The notes under the pieces are model-generated. The model was not told where the DNA came from and ran no database searches. It saw only the letters and a list, made by a program, of their open reading frames with translations. The position numbers and the translations under genes are program-made. Below are positions 57,482 through 64,000 of a stretch of 64,000 nucleotides of DNA, in pieces (position 1 is the first letter of the stretch; the number at the start of each line of letters is the position of its first letter). Source of the DNA: Burkholderiales bacterium (lineage in GTDB: Bacteria; Pseudomonadota; Gammaproteobacteria; Burkholderiales; SHXO01); contig JADZGB010000010.1 of the NCBI GenBank assembly GCA_020854105.1, forward strand, positions 62,001 through 126,000. The letters run 5' to 3'.

Positions 57482-57542
57482 GCCGGGGCCCGGCGAAACG
57501 GATCAGGCCTCTCGCAAACCTCTGAATTCCGGCCGCCGGAAT
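57482..57542. repeat. Palindromic intergenic elements
   Basis: ATTCCGGC-C-GCCGGAAT (57526-57542) is a perfect 8-1-8 palindrome, with a second hairpin GCCGGG-CCCGGC close by at about 57482-57494. A related stretch (CCTGAATTCCGGC) occurs at 47451-47463. They resemble REP-type palindromes scattered between genes. The gap 57391-57578 holds no gene. Confidence 0.55.
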
Positions 57543-57578
57543 GACGGGGTCCGTGTGGATTCGGCCTTCCGGCGCGAC

Positions 57579-58505
57579 CTACGCGACGAACTTCGTCGGA
57601 TCGGTGTTCGCGCCGCACACCACGACGCCGATCCGTTCGCCCGCACTGAGCTGATACTTGCCCGAGCGCAGCCCCGCAAGTGCGGCGGCCGCGCCCGGCT
57701 CGACCAGCACGCGCACGCTGTCCCACAGTGCGCGCTGGCTGTCGCGGATCTCCTGGTCGCTCACCAGCACGACGCTGTCGACGTGCTGCTGCGCGACCTC
57801 GAAGGCGATGCGTCCGATGCGGCGCGCGCCGAGCGAGTCGGCGGCGATACCCCCGACCTCGACGTCGACCGGTTCGCCGTCGCGTATGGCGCAGTACAGC
57901 GTGGGGCAGCGCTCGGGTTCGACGGCAATCACCTTCACGCGGCCGGCAAACCATGCCGCGACGCCACCAATCAGACCGCCGCCGCCCACCGCGACGAACA
58001 CCGTATCGAGGCCCTGGCACTGCTGCTCGAACTCGCGCGCCAGCGTGCCCTGCCCCGCGACCACCTCGGGCTGATCGTAGGCGTGCACTTCCAGTGCGCC
58101 GCTTTCCCTGGCGCGCGCCTGGCTTGCCGCCCACGCCTCGCCGTAGCTGGCCCCGGTCAGCACCACGCGCGCGCCGTATCGCCGAAGCCGGTCGACCTTC
58201 ACGTCCGGGGTCGATTCCGGCACGAAGATCTCGGCCCGGCGCCCCAGTTGCCGCGCCGCGTAGGCCACGGCCGCACCGTGGTTGCCCCCCGAGGCGGCGA
58301 TCACGCCGCTGTCCGGCACCGGTGCGCAGAGGATCCGGTTGAATGCACCGCGCGCCTTGAACGCGCCGGTGTGCTGCATGAATTCCAGCTTCAGAACGAG
58401 TTGCGCCCCGCAGCCCAGCGCGTCGGGCTCGAGTTCCAGGATGGGAGTGTGCCGCACGTGTCCATGGATGCGGTCGGCGGCGGCTTCGATATCGGTCGCG
58501 TTCAT
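57579..58505 (-). CDS. PLP-dependent serine/threonine dehydratase family protein
   Basis: Fold-type II PLP enzyme of 308 residues, shorter than IlvA and lacking its regulatory domain. FMQHTGAFKARGAFN holds the PLP Lys; SGGNHGAAVAYAA binds substrate; VGGGGLIGGVAAW binds the PLP phosphate. The length fits catabolic threonine/serine dehydratase or serine racemase-like enzymes. ATG 58505 chosen (MNATDIEAAADRIHGHV); the frame upstream is antisense to the next gene. Confidence 0.9.
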   Translation of the reverse strand: MNATDIEAAADRIHGHVRHTPILELEPDALGCGAQLVLKLEFMQHTGAFKARGAFNRILCAPVPDSGVIAASGGNHGAAVAYAARQLGRRAEIFVPESTPDVKVDRLRRYGARVVLTGASYGEAWAASQARARESGALEVHAYDQPEVVAGQGTLAREFEQQCQGLDTVFVAVGGGGLIGGVAAWFAGRVKVIAVEPERCPTLYCAIRDGEPVDVEVGGIAADSLGARRIGRIAFEVAQQHVDSVVLVSDQEIRDSQRALWDSVRVLVEPGAAAALAGLRSGKYQLSAGERIGVVVCGANTDPTKFVA

Positions 58506-58578
58506 GGCGTCGAGAATAGCACGCACCCAATCCGGCCCGGCCCTTGCTTCCGGGTGGCGAATTCCAAGAGCCCTCCCC

Positions 58579-60129
58579 ATGTTCGGATTGAGCAAGAACA
58601 AGAAAGGCGACCGCTCCGGCGACCCGGTCAGCGCCGCCAACGCCCTGATCCTGGCACTGCCCCGCAACGAGCCCCTGGTGTCGCTGTGCGCACTGTCCGG
58701 CCACCTGGACCGGATGCGCGCGGCCGACGAGGCCACGCCGACCGACGCGTACGACGTGGTCGACCTCCTCGACCGCGGCGGGCGCAGCCACTTCCGCGCA
58801 GTGGCGCGCGATTACCTCGCCCGCCACACCAGGCTCACCAAGTTCCAGGAAGAGCAGGTCTGGCGCGGCGTGTCCGGCTACCTCGAGCAGGTGGGCCTGG
58901 GCTATCGCCACTGCCTGTCGAAGTTCGAGACCGGCACGCAGGGTTCGATCGATCTCAAGCCGATGCTGCCGCTGATCGCCGCGCGCGCCATGCGCGTGTA
59001 TGCGGCGCGCATGAAGTGGCAGCACCTGCGCTACAGCACGCCGGAGCCGCACCAGTGGGCCGAGGCAGGCGCGCTCTACACCCTGGCAGAGGCCGGCGGG
59101 ATCGCGCGCGCGCGCGTCAATCCGTACCGGAACGCGCAGGGCGATTCCTGCGTCGAGGAGGAATTCCTGCGTGTCCTGCTGCTCGCCGTGGCCTCGCCGC
59201 AGGCGCTGCTGGCGCAGCAGATCGAGATCGCCGACCGGCTGGTGTCGGGCAGCGCGCGTCACTTCGTCCTGGCCAGCCACACCGCCGAGTCGCTGCGCCA
59301 CTGTGTGGACCTGGCAGCCGACACCGGCCCGCGTCGCATCGAACGTGACACGCGGCTGACGGCGACCGTGCGCGCCTTCGGCGCCGGTCAGGCGCTCGAG
59401 CATCTGAAGGAGATCGAGGCCGAGATCGAGGAGCAGGAGCCGCTCGCTTCCACCCGCCGCCTGATCGAGGAGTTCGACGCCGAGACCGTGCTGGCCACGG
59501 TGCGCCACCTGATCCGCCACTGGGGCCCGACCCTGCCGCTGCGCCGCCATCAGCGCCGCCGCAACAGCCTGCAGGTGACGGTCGTGCACGACTTCGCGGA
59601 AGTCGCGGCGAACGTCTCGGGACTCACGCCCGACTATCCCTTCGTCAGCGCGCAGGAGCAGTGGCAGCTCGAGGACGAGAGCACCAGCGGCATGCACGCA
59701 CTGGTGGCCAGTCCCAACGGGCGCTGGCTGGAGGTCGGTGCGTTGATCGCGCTACGCAAGGAGCGCGAACGCACCTGGCGTACCGGCATCGTGCGCCGCC
59801 TCTCGCGCGCGGACGCCAACGCCCGTCGCGCAGGGATCGAGATCGTCGCCCATGGCGGTGCGGGCGTGACCCTGCTGCCGCTGGGCAGCGACGATCAGCC
59901 CGTGCCCGGAGAGAGCATGCCGGGCGTGCTGCTCTCGGGGCGCGACAACGCGACGAACGAGGTCAGCCTGCTGCTGCGCCCCGGCAGCTTCTCGACCGGC
60001 ACGCCGTGCCAGATGCGCGCCTACGACCAGCGCTACCGCCTGCAGCCGCTGCGCGTGATGGCGCGCGGCGCAGGCTACGAGATCGCACGCTACCGCGTGC
60101 AACGTATCGCGGACACCCGCGCCGCCTAG
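58579..60129 (+). CDS. Large soluble protein of unknown function
   Basis: A 516-residue protein beginning MFGLSKNKKGDRSGDP, without membrane spans. A mainly helical N-terminal and middle part (for instance HLDRMRAADEATPTDAYDVVDLL, EHLKEIEAEIEEQEPLASTRRL) is followed by a C-terminal region with WLEVGALIALRKERERTWRTGIVRRLSRADANARRAGIEIV split over about residues 375-430, which looks like a beta-barrel of PilZ type. That resemblance is weak. No family name can be given with confidence. Confidence 0.8.
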   Translation: MFGLSKNKKGDRSGDPVSAANALILALPRNEPLVSLCALSGHLDRMRAADEATPTDAYDVVDLLDRGGRSHFRAVARDYLARHTRLTKFQEEQVWRGVSGYLEQVGLGYRHCLSKFETGTQGSIDLKPMLPLIAARAMRVYAARMKWQHLRYSTPEPHQWAEAGALYTLAEAGGIARARVNPYRNAQGDSCVEEEFLRVLLLAVASPQALLAQQIEIADRLVSGSARHFVLASHTAESLRHCVDLAADTGPRRIERDTRLTATVRAFGAGQALEHLKEIEAEIEEQEPLASTRRLIEEFDAETVLATVRHLIRHWGPTLPLRRHQRRRNSLQVTVVHDFAEVAANVSGLTPDYPFVSAQEQWQLEDESTSGMHALVASPNGRWLEVGALIALRKERERTWRTGIVRRLSRADANARRAGIEIVAHGGAGVTLLPLGSDDQPVPGESMPGVLLSGRDNATNEVSLLLRPGSFSTGTPCQMRAYDQRYRLQPLRVMARGAGYEIARYRVQRIADTRAA

Positions 60130-60132
60130 CGG

Positions 60133-61656
60133 CTACCAGGAATAGCGCACGGTGTAGCGCAGCACCACTTCCTTGTCCGAGGGCACCGTCACCGGGATAT
60201 GGATGGTGTTGGCGTCCTGCTTCTGCCACTGGTGCGTGCTGGACTGGATCCTCCAGTTCGACCAGCGGTACAGCCGCTCCTTCACCACCACCCTGACCGG
60301 CTCGTCCTTGCGGTTGCGCAGCTTCACCTCGATCTCCTCGGTGATCGTCCTGCGCGCACTGTCCACGCTGTAGTCGAGCTGGCGGCGCTCGCCCACCACG
60401 TCGAAGGCCGAGCCGAGCTTGAGCAGCACGTTCTCGTTGCGCGGCGTGTGATCGATGCGGTCCTCGCCGATGAACTCGAGCGTGTCGTCCGCGCTGTCGA
60501 GCTTGCTCACGCGCACGCGGCCGGCGGGCAGGGGCACGCCCATGCCGCCCTCCTTGTCGTTCCTGAAGCTCAGGTAGCTGTCCACCTTCCTGTTGCCGGT
60601 CACGCCGAAGCTGCGCTCGGTGTAGGGCGCGCCGCCGTAGCCCCAGAACGCGTCCTGACCCTGGTAGACCAGGGTGCGCTCGCAGGCGACCTCGCTCACC
60701 TGCGGAAACAGTTCGATCTGCTTGGTCGAGTTGTCGGGCAGCGAACTGGGCCGACCCAGGGTGTACAGGTGGTACTCGAAGAACGCCTTCTCCTCGAAGC
60801 CCTTGGCCTGATCGGCCATCGCCTCTGCCGCCATCGGCACGCGCGCCAGCCGCGACGCCTGCACGGGCGGCGGTGCGCGGTGCACGTCGCCGGCAATCAG
60901 CTTGATGCGTGCTTCCGGATAGGAGGCACCGGACTGGTTGAGGATGCTCACCCAGGCACCGACATCGATCTTGCAGCTGTTGGCGTCCTTGCCCTCCGCG
61001 AACACCAGGTTGTAGTCGGCCCACCAGGTGATGCCGGCGGTCTGGTAGGCGACGCGCGCCAGATGTTCACCTGCCTGCCTGGCGGATATGTCCCACACCA
61101 GCGTCGGGCGCGTGATCAGCCCGCCGGGCAGGTTCGGCAGCCGTACCCCGCTGTGCTGGGTGATGGTGCGTACGCTGCCGTCGGCCAGTCGCAGCACCAG
61201 CCCGCCCGAGGTGGACAGGAGGGTGCCGGCGATGCTCTCCACGCTCTCGCCGCGCGCCTGCTCGACGATGATCTCGCGGTCGATGTACTTCTCCAGGAGT
61301 TTGGCGGTATCCACGAGGTCGAATTGAAAGTTCTGCTCGATCACGCGCGTACCGTCCGGATCCGTGAGCGACTTGAACGACACCGTGGTCGGGTCGATCA
61401 GGCCGGCCACGTCGGTAAAGCGCAGTTCGTTGCGCCCGCTCGCGAGATCCATCGGCCGCTCGTGACGCACCACCGCATAGCCGGGCACGGCGTAGCCGTG
61501 CTGGCCGCCGGAGCGGAACACCTCGGGCGGTATGCCGCCGGCCTGCGTGCTGCTGTAGATGGTGAGGGCGTTGGCAACCGGTGTCTGCGCCTGGGCGGCG
61601 GCCACCGACAGGCCGGACAGTGCCAGCAGCGCGTTGACGCGAAGCATTCTCTTCAT
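60133..61656 (-). CDS. DUF4139-domain secreted protein
   Basis: Protein of 507 residues with a signal peptide (RVNALLALSGLSVAAAQAQ). Segments ALTIYSSTQAGGIPPEVF, ELRFTDVAGLIDPTTVSF and VVWDISARQAGEHLARVAYQTAGITWWADY-type blocks, then KRTITEEIEVKLRNRKDEPVRVVVKERLYRWSNWRI-type C-terminal beta sheet, fit the DUF4139 family of periplasmic beta-rich proteins of unknown task. ATG 61656; longer readings run into the divergent kinase gene. Its stop is 3 bases from the stop of the convergent unknown gene. Confidence 0.87.
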   Translation of the reverse strand: MKRMLRVNALLALSGLSVAAAQAQTPVANALTIYSSTQAGGIPPEVFRSGGQHGYAVPGYAVVRHERPMDLASGRNELRFTDVAGLIDPTTVSFKSLTDPDGTRVIEQNFQFDLVDTAKLLEKYIDREIIVEQARGESVESIAGTLLSTSGGLVLRLADGSVRTITQHSGVRLPNLPGGLITRPTLVWDISARQAGEHLARVAYQTAGITWWADYNLVFAEGKDANSCKIDVGAWVSILNQSGASYPEARIKLIAGDVHRAPPPVQASRLARVPMAAEAMADQAKGFEEKAFFEYHLYTLGRPSSLPDNSTKQIELFPQVSEVACERTLVYQGQDAFWGYGGAPYTERSFGVTGNRKVDSYLSFRNDKEGGMGVPLPAGRVRVSKLDSADDTLEFIGEDRIDHTPRNENVLLKLGSAFDVVGERRQLDYSVDSARRTITEEIEVKLRNRKDEPVRVVVKERLYRWSNWRIQSSTHQWQKQDANTIHIPVTVPSDKEVVLRYTVRYSW

Positions 61657-61712
61657 GTGGTCTCCATTGGGACGGACAACGAGACATGAAACGCGGCGGC
61701 CCCGGAAAAGGG

Positions 61713-61742
61713 TTGACCGCGTGCCCGGCACCGCAGTATAGA
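61713..61742 (+). promoter_or_regulatory. Promoter of the two-component operon
   Basis: TTGACC (61713-61718), an 18-base spacer and TATAGA (61737-61742). Predicted start near 61749, about 23 bases before the kinase ATG. Confidence 0.65.
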
Positions 61743-61771
61743 TTGGCCTCTTCCCGCCTCTCGCGTCGAGC

Positions 61772-63082
61772 ATGCCCGCCCAACCGCGCAGCGTCGCACC
61801 GGAAACCCTCGCCAGCGGCGATGGGGTGCCGCCGTGCGGTTCGTCGCCGCTGTCCGCGGCGCTGCAGGCGCGTGTCGGCCAGCTGGAACAGATCAACCGT
61901 ACGCTCGAACGCGAGGTGATCCAGCACCGGCTGGCGGAGGAACTGGCGCGCGGCCAGTCGCAGATGCTGATCGAATCGCTCGGCATGCTGGCGGAGTCCA
62001 ACCTGGACAATTTCCTGGGCCACGTCCTCAAGGTCACGGTGCAGCAGCTCGAGGGCGTGGGCGGCACGCTCTGGTTCCCGGATCCGGCGACGAACACCAC
62101 CCGGCTGCATCTCGAGTATCTGGATTCGCGCATCCTGCCGGCGGAGGAGTCGCAGCACCCTGCCGTGGTCCAGCCCCTGCCCATCGGCGGCCGGGGCGTG
62201 TCCACCTTTCCCGTCGAGCACCCGGAGACCTACGTGCTCAGCGGCACGGTCCAGGGAATGCCGGAGGAGAACCGCGCCTACATCAATTCCCTGGGTGTAC
62301 GCACGCTGCTCACCGTGCCCATGGTCCTGGGCAGCGAGACGGTGGGCTGGATCTGCGTGCGCAGCAGCCGCGCCGATCCTTCGGAGTTCGAGAGCAAGAT
62401 CCATCTCGCCGAAGCGCTCGCCGGCCAGGCTACCCTCGCCGTGCAGATGGCCCGCCTGGGCGAGCAGGCACGCGAGGCGGCCGTGCTGGGCGAACGCAAC
62501 CGTATCGCGCGCGACATCCATGACACGCTGGCGCAGGGCTTCACCGGCGTGGTGGTCAACCTGGAGGCGGCCGCGCGCAGCGTACGCAAGCACAACATCG
62601 GCGCCGCGCTGGAGCACATCGGACATGCGCGCGACCTGGCGCGCAGCTGCCTGGACGAGGCGCGCATGTCGGTGCGTGCACTGCGCCCCGGGTCCGGACC
62701 GGCCTCGCTGTCCGAGGCGCTGCGCTCGCAGGTACGCCGCTTCGAGCCCAGCGGGGTGAGGGCGGCGCTGGAACTGGAGGGCGAACCGGTGCTGCTCGAC
62801 CGCCATGCCGAGGCCGAGCTGCAGCGCATTGCGCAGGAGAGCGTGACCAACGTGCTCAAGCACGCGCAGGCGGGCAGCGTGCTGATGCGCCTGGCCTGGT
62901 CGGCGGAGCACGTCACGCTCGTCATCGTCGACGACGGGCGCGGGTTCGATCCGCGTGCGAACCACGACGGCTTCGGCCTGATCGGCATGCACGAGCGCGC
63001 GCGCCGCATCGGGGCCACGCTGAGCGTGAAAGCCGGTCCGGGACGCGGCACCCGCGTCGAGACCAGTCTGCCGCTGCGCTGA
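61772..63082 (+). CDS. GAF-domain sensor histidine kinase, NarX/LiaS (HisKA_3) type
   Basis: Soluble kinase of 436 residues with no membrane span. A coiled-coil start (residues about 30-65) leads to a GAF domain (about 75-225), then the HisKA_3 dimer helix with phospho-acceptor His in ERNRIARDIHDTLAQGF and a HATPase domain with IAQESVTNVLKHA (N box), VDDGRGFDP and GFGLIGMHERARRIGA (G boxes). The GAF ligand is unknown; no haem or cobalamin motif is plain. It is followed 8 bases later by its likely partner regulator. Confidence 0.93.
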   Translation: MPAQPRSVAPETLASGDGVPPCGSSPLSAALQARVGQLEQINRTLEREVIQHRLAEELARGQSQMLIESLGMLAESNLDNFLGHVLKVTVQQLEGVGGTLWFPDPATNTTRLHLEYLDSRILPAEESQHPAVVQPLPIGGRGVSTFPVEHPETYVLSGTVQGMPEENRAYINSLGVRTLLTVPMVLGSETVGWICVRSSRADPSEFESKIHLAEALAGQATLAVQMARLGEQAREAAVLGERNRIARDIHDTLAQGFTGVVVNLEAAARSVRKHNIGAALEHIGHARDLARSCLDEARMSVRALRPGSGPASLSEALRSQVRRFEPSGVRAALELEGEPVLLDRHAEAELQRIAQESVTNVLKHAQAGSVLMRLAWSAEHVTLVIVDDGRGFDPRANHDGFGLIGMHERARRIGATLSVKAGPGRGTRVETSLPLR

Positions 63083-63090
63083 GCCCAGGC

Positions 63091-63753
63091 ATGCCCGCCG
63101 CCCCGCAGCCGCTCGATCCGCACGCCGCCGCGGCGGCACGCATCCGCGTACTCATCGCCGACGATCACCCGCTGGTGCGGCGCGGACTGGCGGCGATCAT
63201 CGACATGGAGGACGATGCCAGCGTCGTGGGCGAAGCGGGCGACGGCGACGAGGCCGTGCGAATGTGGCGCGCGCTGCGTCCCGACGTCACCCTGATGGAC
63301 CTGCGCATGCCCAAGGTCGAGGGCGTGCAGGCGATACGGCGCATCCGCGCCGAGGACGCGGGCGCGGCGATCATCGTGCTCACCACCTTCGACCACGACG
63401 AGGACATCTACGCCGGCCTGCGCGCGGGTGCCAAGGCCTACCTGCTCAAGGACGTGCAGCCGGAGGAGCTGTTCCGCTGCATCCGCGCGGTGCACGCCGG
63501 GGAGGCCTATCTGCAGCCACGCGTGGCGGCCAAGCTGGCGCAGCGCATGCAGGAGGAGACGCTGACCGAGCGCGAGGTGCAGATCCTCGCTCTGCTCGCG
63601 CAGGGCAAGAGCAACCGCGCGATCGGCCAGTCCCTGTTCATCACCGAGAGCACGGTGAAGAGCCACCTCAAGAGCCTGTTCGTGAAGCTCGACGCCACCA
63701 GTCGCGCCGAGGCGCTCGCGCTGGCCGCCAAGCGCGGGCTCATCAAGTTCTGA
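63091..63753 (+). CDS. NarL/LuxR-family response regulator
   Basis: Receiver and DNA-binding protein of 220 residues. The receiver holds IADDHPLVRRGL (acidic pair), phospho-acceptor Asp in DVTLMDLRMPKVEG, the switch Thr in VLTTFDHDED and the Lys of AYLLKDV. The C-terminal LuxR helix-turn-helix reads LTEREVQILALLAQGKSNRAIGQSL ... TESTVKSHLKSLFVKL. Cognate of the kinase just upstream; target genes unknown. Confidence 0.96.
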   Translation: MPAAPQPLDPHAAAAARIRVLIADDHPLVRRGLAAIIDMEDDASVVGEAGDGDEAVRMWRALRPDVTLMDLRMPKVEGVQAIRRIRAEDAGAAIIVLTTFDHDEDIYAGLRAGAKAYLLKDVQPEELFRCIRAVHAGEAYLQPRVAAKLAQRMQEETLTEREVQILALLAQGKSNRAIGQSLFITESTVKSHLKSLFVKLDATSRAEALALAAKRGLIKF

Positions 63754-63967
63754 GCACGCCGCGTCCTCGCCAGGCAACGGCCGGTCGGCGCACTGCGCAT
63801 TCCTCGGGGCAGTTGTCGCGTTCCGTTCTCACCCGAAAGAGTGATGCGCGGTCCGTGCGAACGGACTTAGCCTAATCCTCCCTCGGTCGGATGCGCCGCA
63901 CGCGCACGGCCGACACAATCCATCGCGCCGGCATGCCGGCCGTCGCAATGCATCGCCGAGAGACGCA

Positions 63968-64000
63968 ATGAATCGTCTGCTGCAGCTGGCCCTGGCGTTC
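63968..64000 (+). CDS. Start of a truncated gene at the window edge
   Basis: ATG followed by NRLLQLALAF, which looks like the beginning of a signal peptide, runs off the window end. A weak GAGAG lies upstream. The preceding gap 63754-63967 shows no gene; a CCGTGCGAACGG hairpin lies near 63856-63867. Confidence 0.35.
   Translation, partial: MNRLLQLALAF

Noticed and set aside
56593..59697. Very long open frame (about 1034 codons) on the minus strand
   Set aside because: It runs antisense to the enoyl-CoA hydratase and unknown genes and out of frame with the dehydratase; composition is the Arg/Gly/Ala/His-rich pattern of high-GC shadow frames.

Overview
The window is high-GC chromosomal DNA from a betaproteobacterium, probably of Burkholderiales type. 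The evidence is a complete division and cell-wall (dcw) cluster ending in ftsZ and lpxC, a class A RNase P RNA, an rsmI-lpoA-yraN-diaA-dolP block, a Bug/TctC-type periplasmic binding protein, and many four-base start/stop overlaps. I see no tRNA, rRNA 16S/23S, CRISPR array, insertion sequence, integrase or prophage gene. Almost all of it is ordinary core or metabolic gene content; the unusual material lies mainly in the control regions and repeats.

Region 1 (15-19010, minus strand) reads mraZ-rsmH-ftsL-ftsI-murE-murF-mraY-murD-ftsW-murG-murC-murB-ddl-ftsQ-ftsA-ftsZ, then lpxC from its own promoter. The genes are coupled by ATGA-type overlaps. The operon starts at a near-consensus promoter followed by three TGGRG boxes at exact 10-bp spacing, which look like the MraZ autoregulatory site. 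rnpB lies just upstream. Region 2 (19088-24595) has pyrC with a translationally coupled cation efflux gene, then rsmI divergent from lpoA-yraN-diaA-dolP, the same set that lies together in E. coli (yraL-yraP). Region 3 (24602-29667) holds a broken photolyase gene, a repeat-rich gap, a diiron acyl-ACP-desaturase-like protein, a heptose-phosphate adenylyltransferase and an SbmA/BacA-type ABC exporter.

Region 4 (29663-36017) is an RND heavy-metal efflux operon (small secreted protein, CzcB/CusB, CzcA/CusA, DUF3240, CzcC/CusC) preceded by a perfect FNR/Anr box, which suggests induction without oxygen. Region 5 (36054-48855) contains a SPOR-domain protein, coaX, birA, a Tat-exported amino-acid-type binding protein, a universal stress protein with a second FNR-like box, arginase, an MscS channel, and several enzymes and unknowns.

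Region 6 (48903-50255) is a class I DAHP synthase gene behind a transcription attenuator. A leader peptide rich in Phe, Tyr and Trp is followed by a strong intrinsic terminator, and the leader may be translated without a 5' untranslated region. Region 7 (50545-58505) holds an orphan PIN-domain gene, a probable small-molecule catabolic cluster (PuuE-like deacetylase, MFS carrier, SDR, enolase-superfamily enzyme), a 14-bp minisatellite that supplies the stop codons of two convergent genes, a chromate transporter, an enoyl-CoA hydratase-like protein and a PLP-dependent dehydratase. Region 8 (58579-64000) has a large unknown protein, a DUF4139 protein and a NarX/NarL-type two-component pair.
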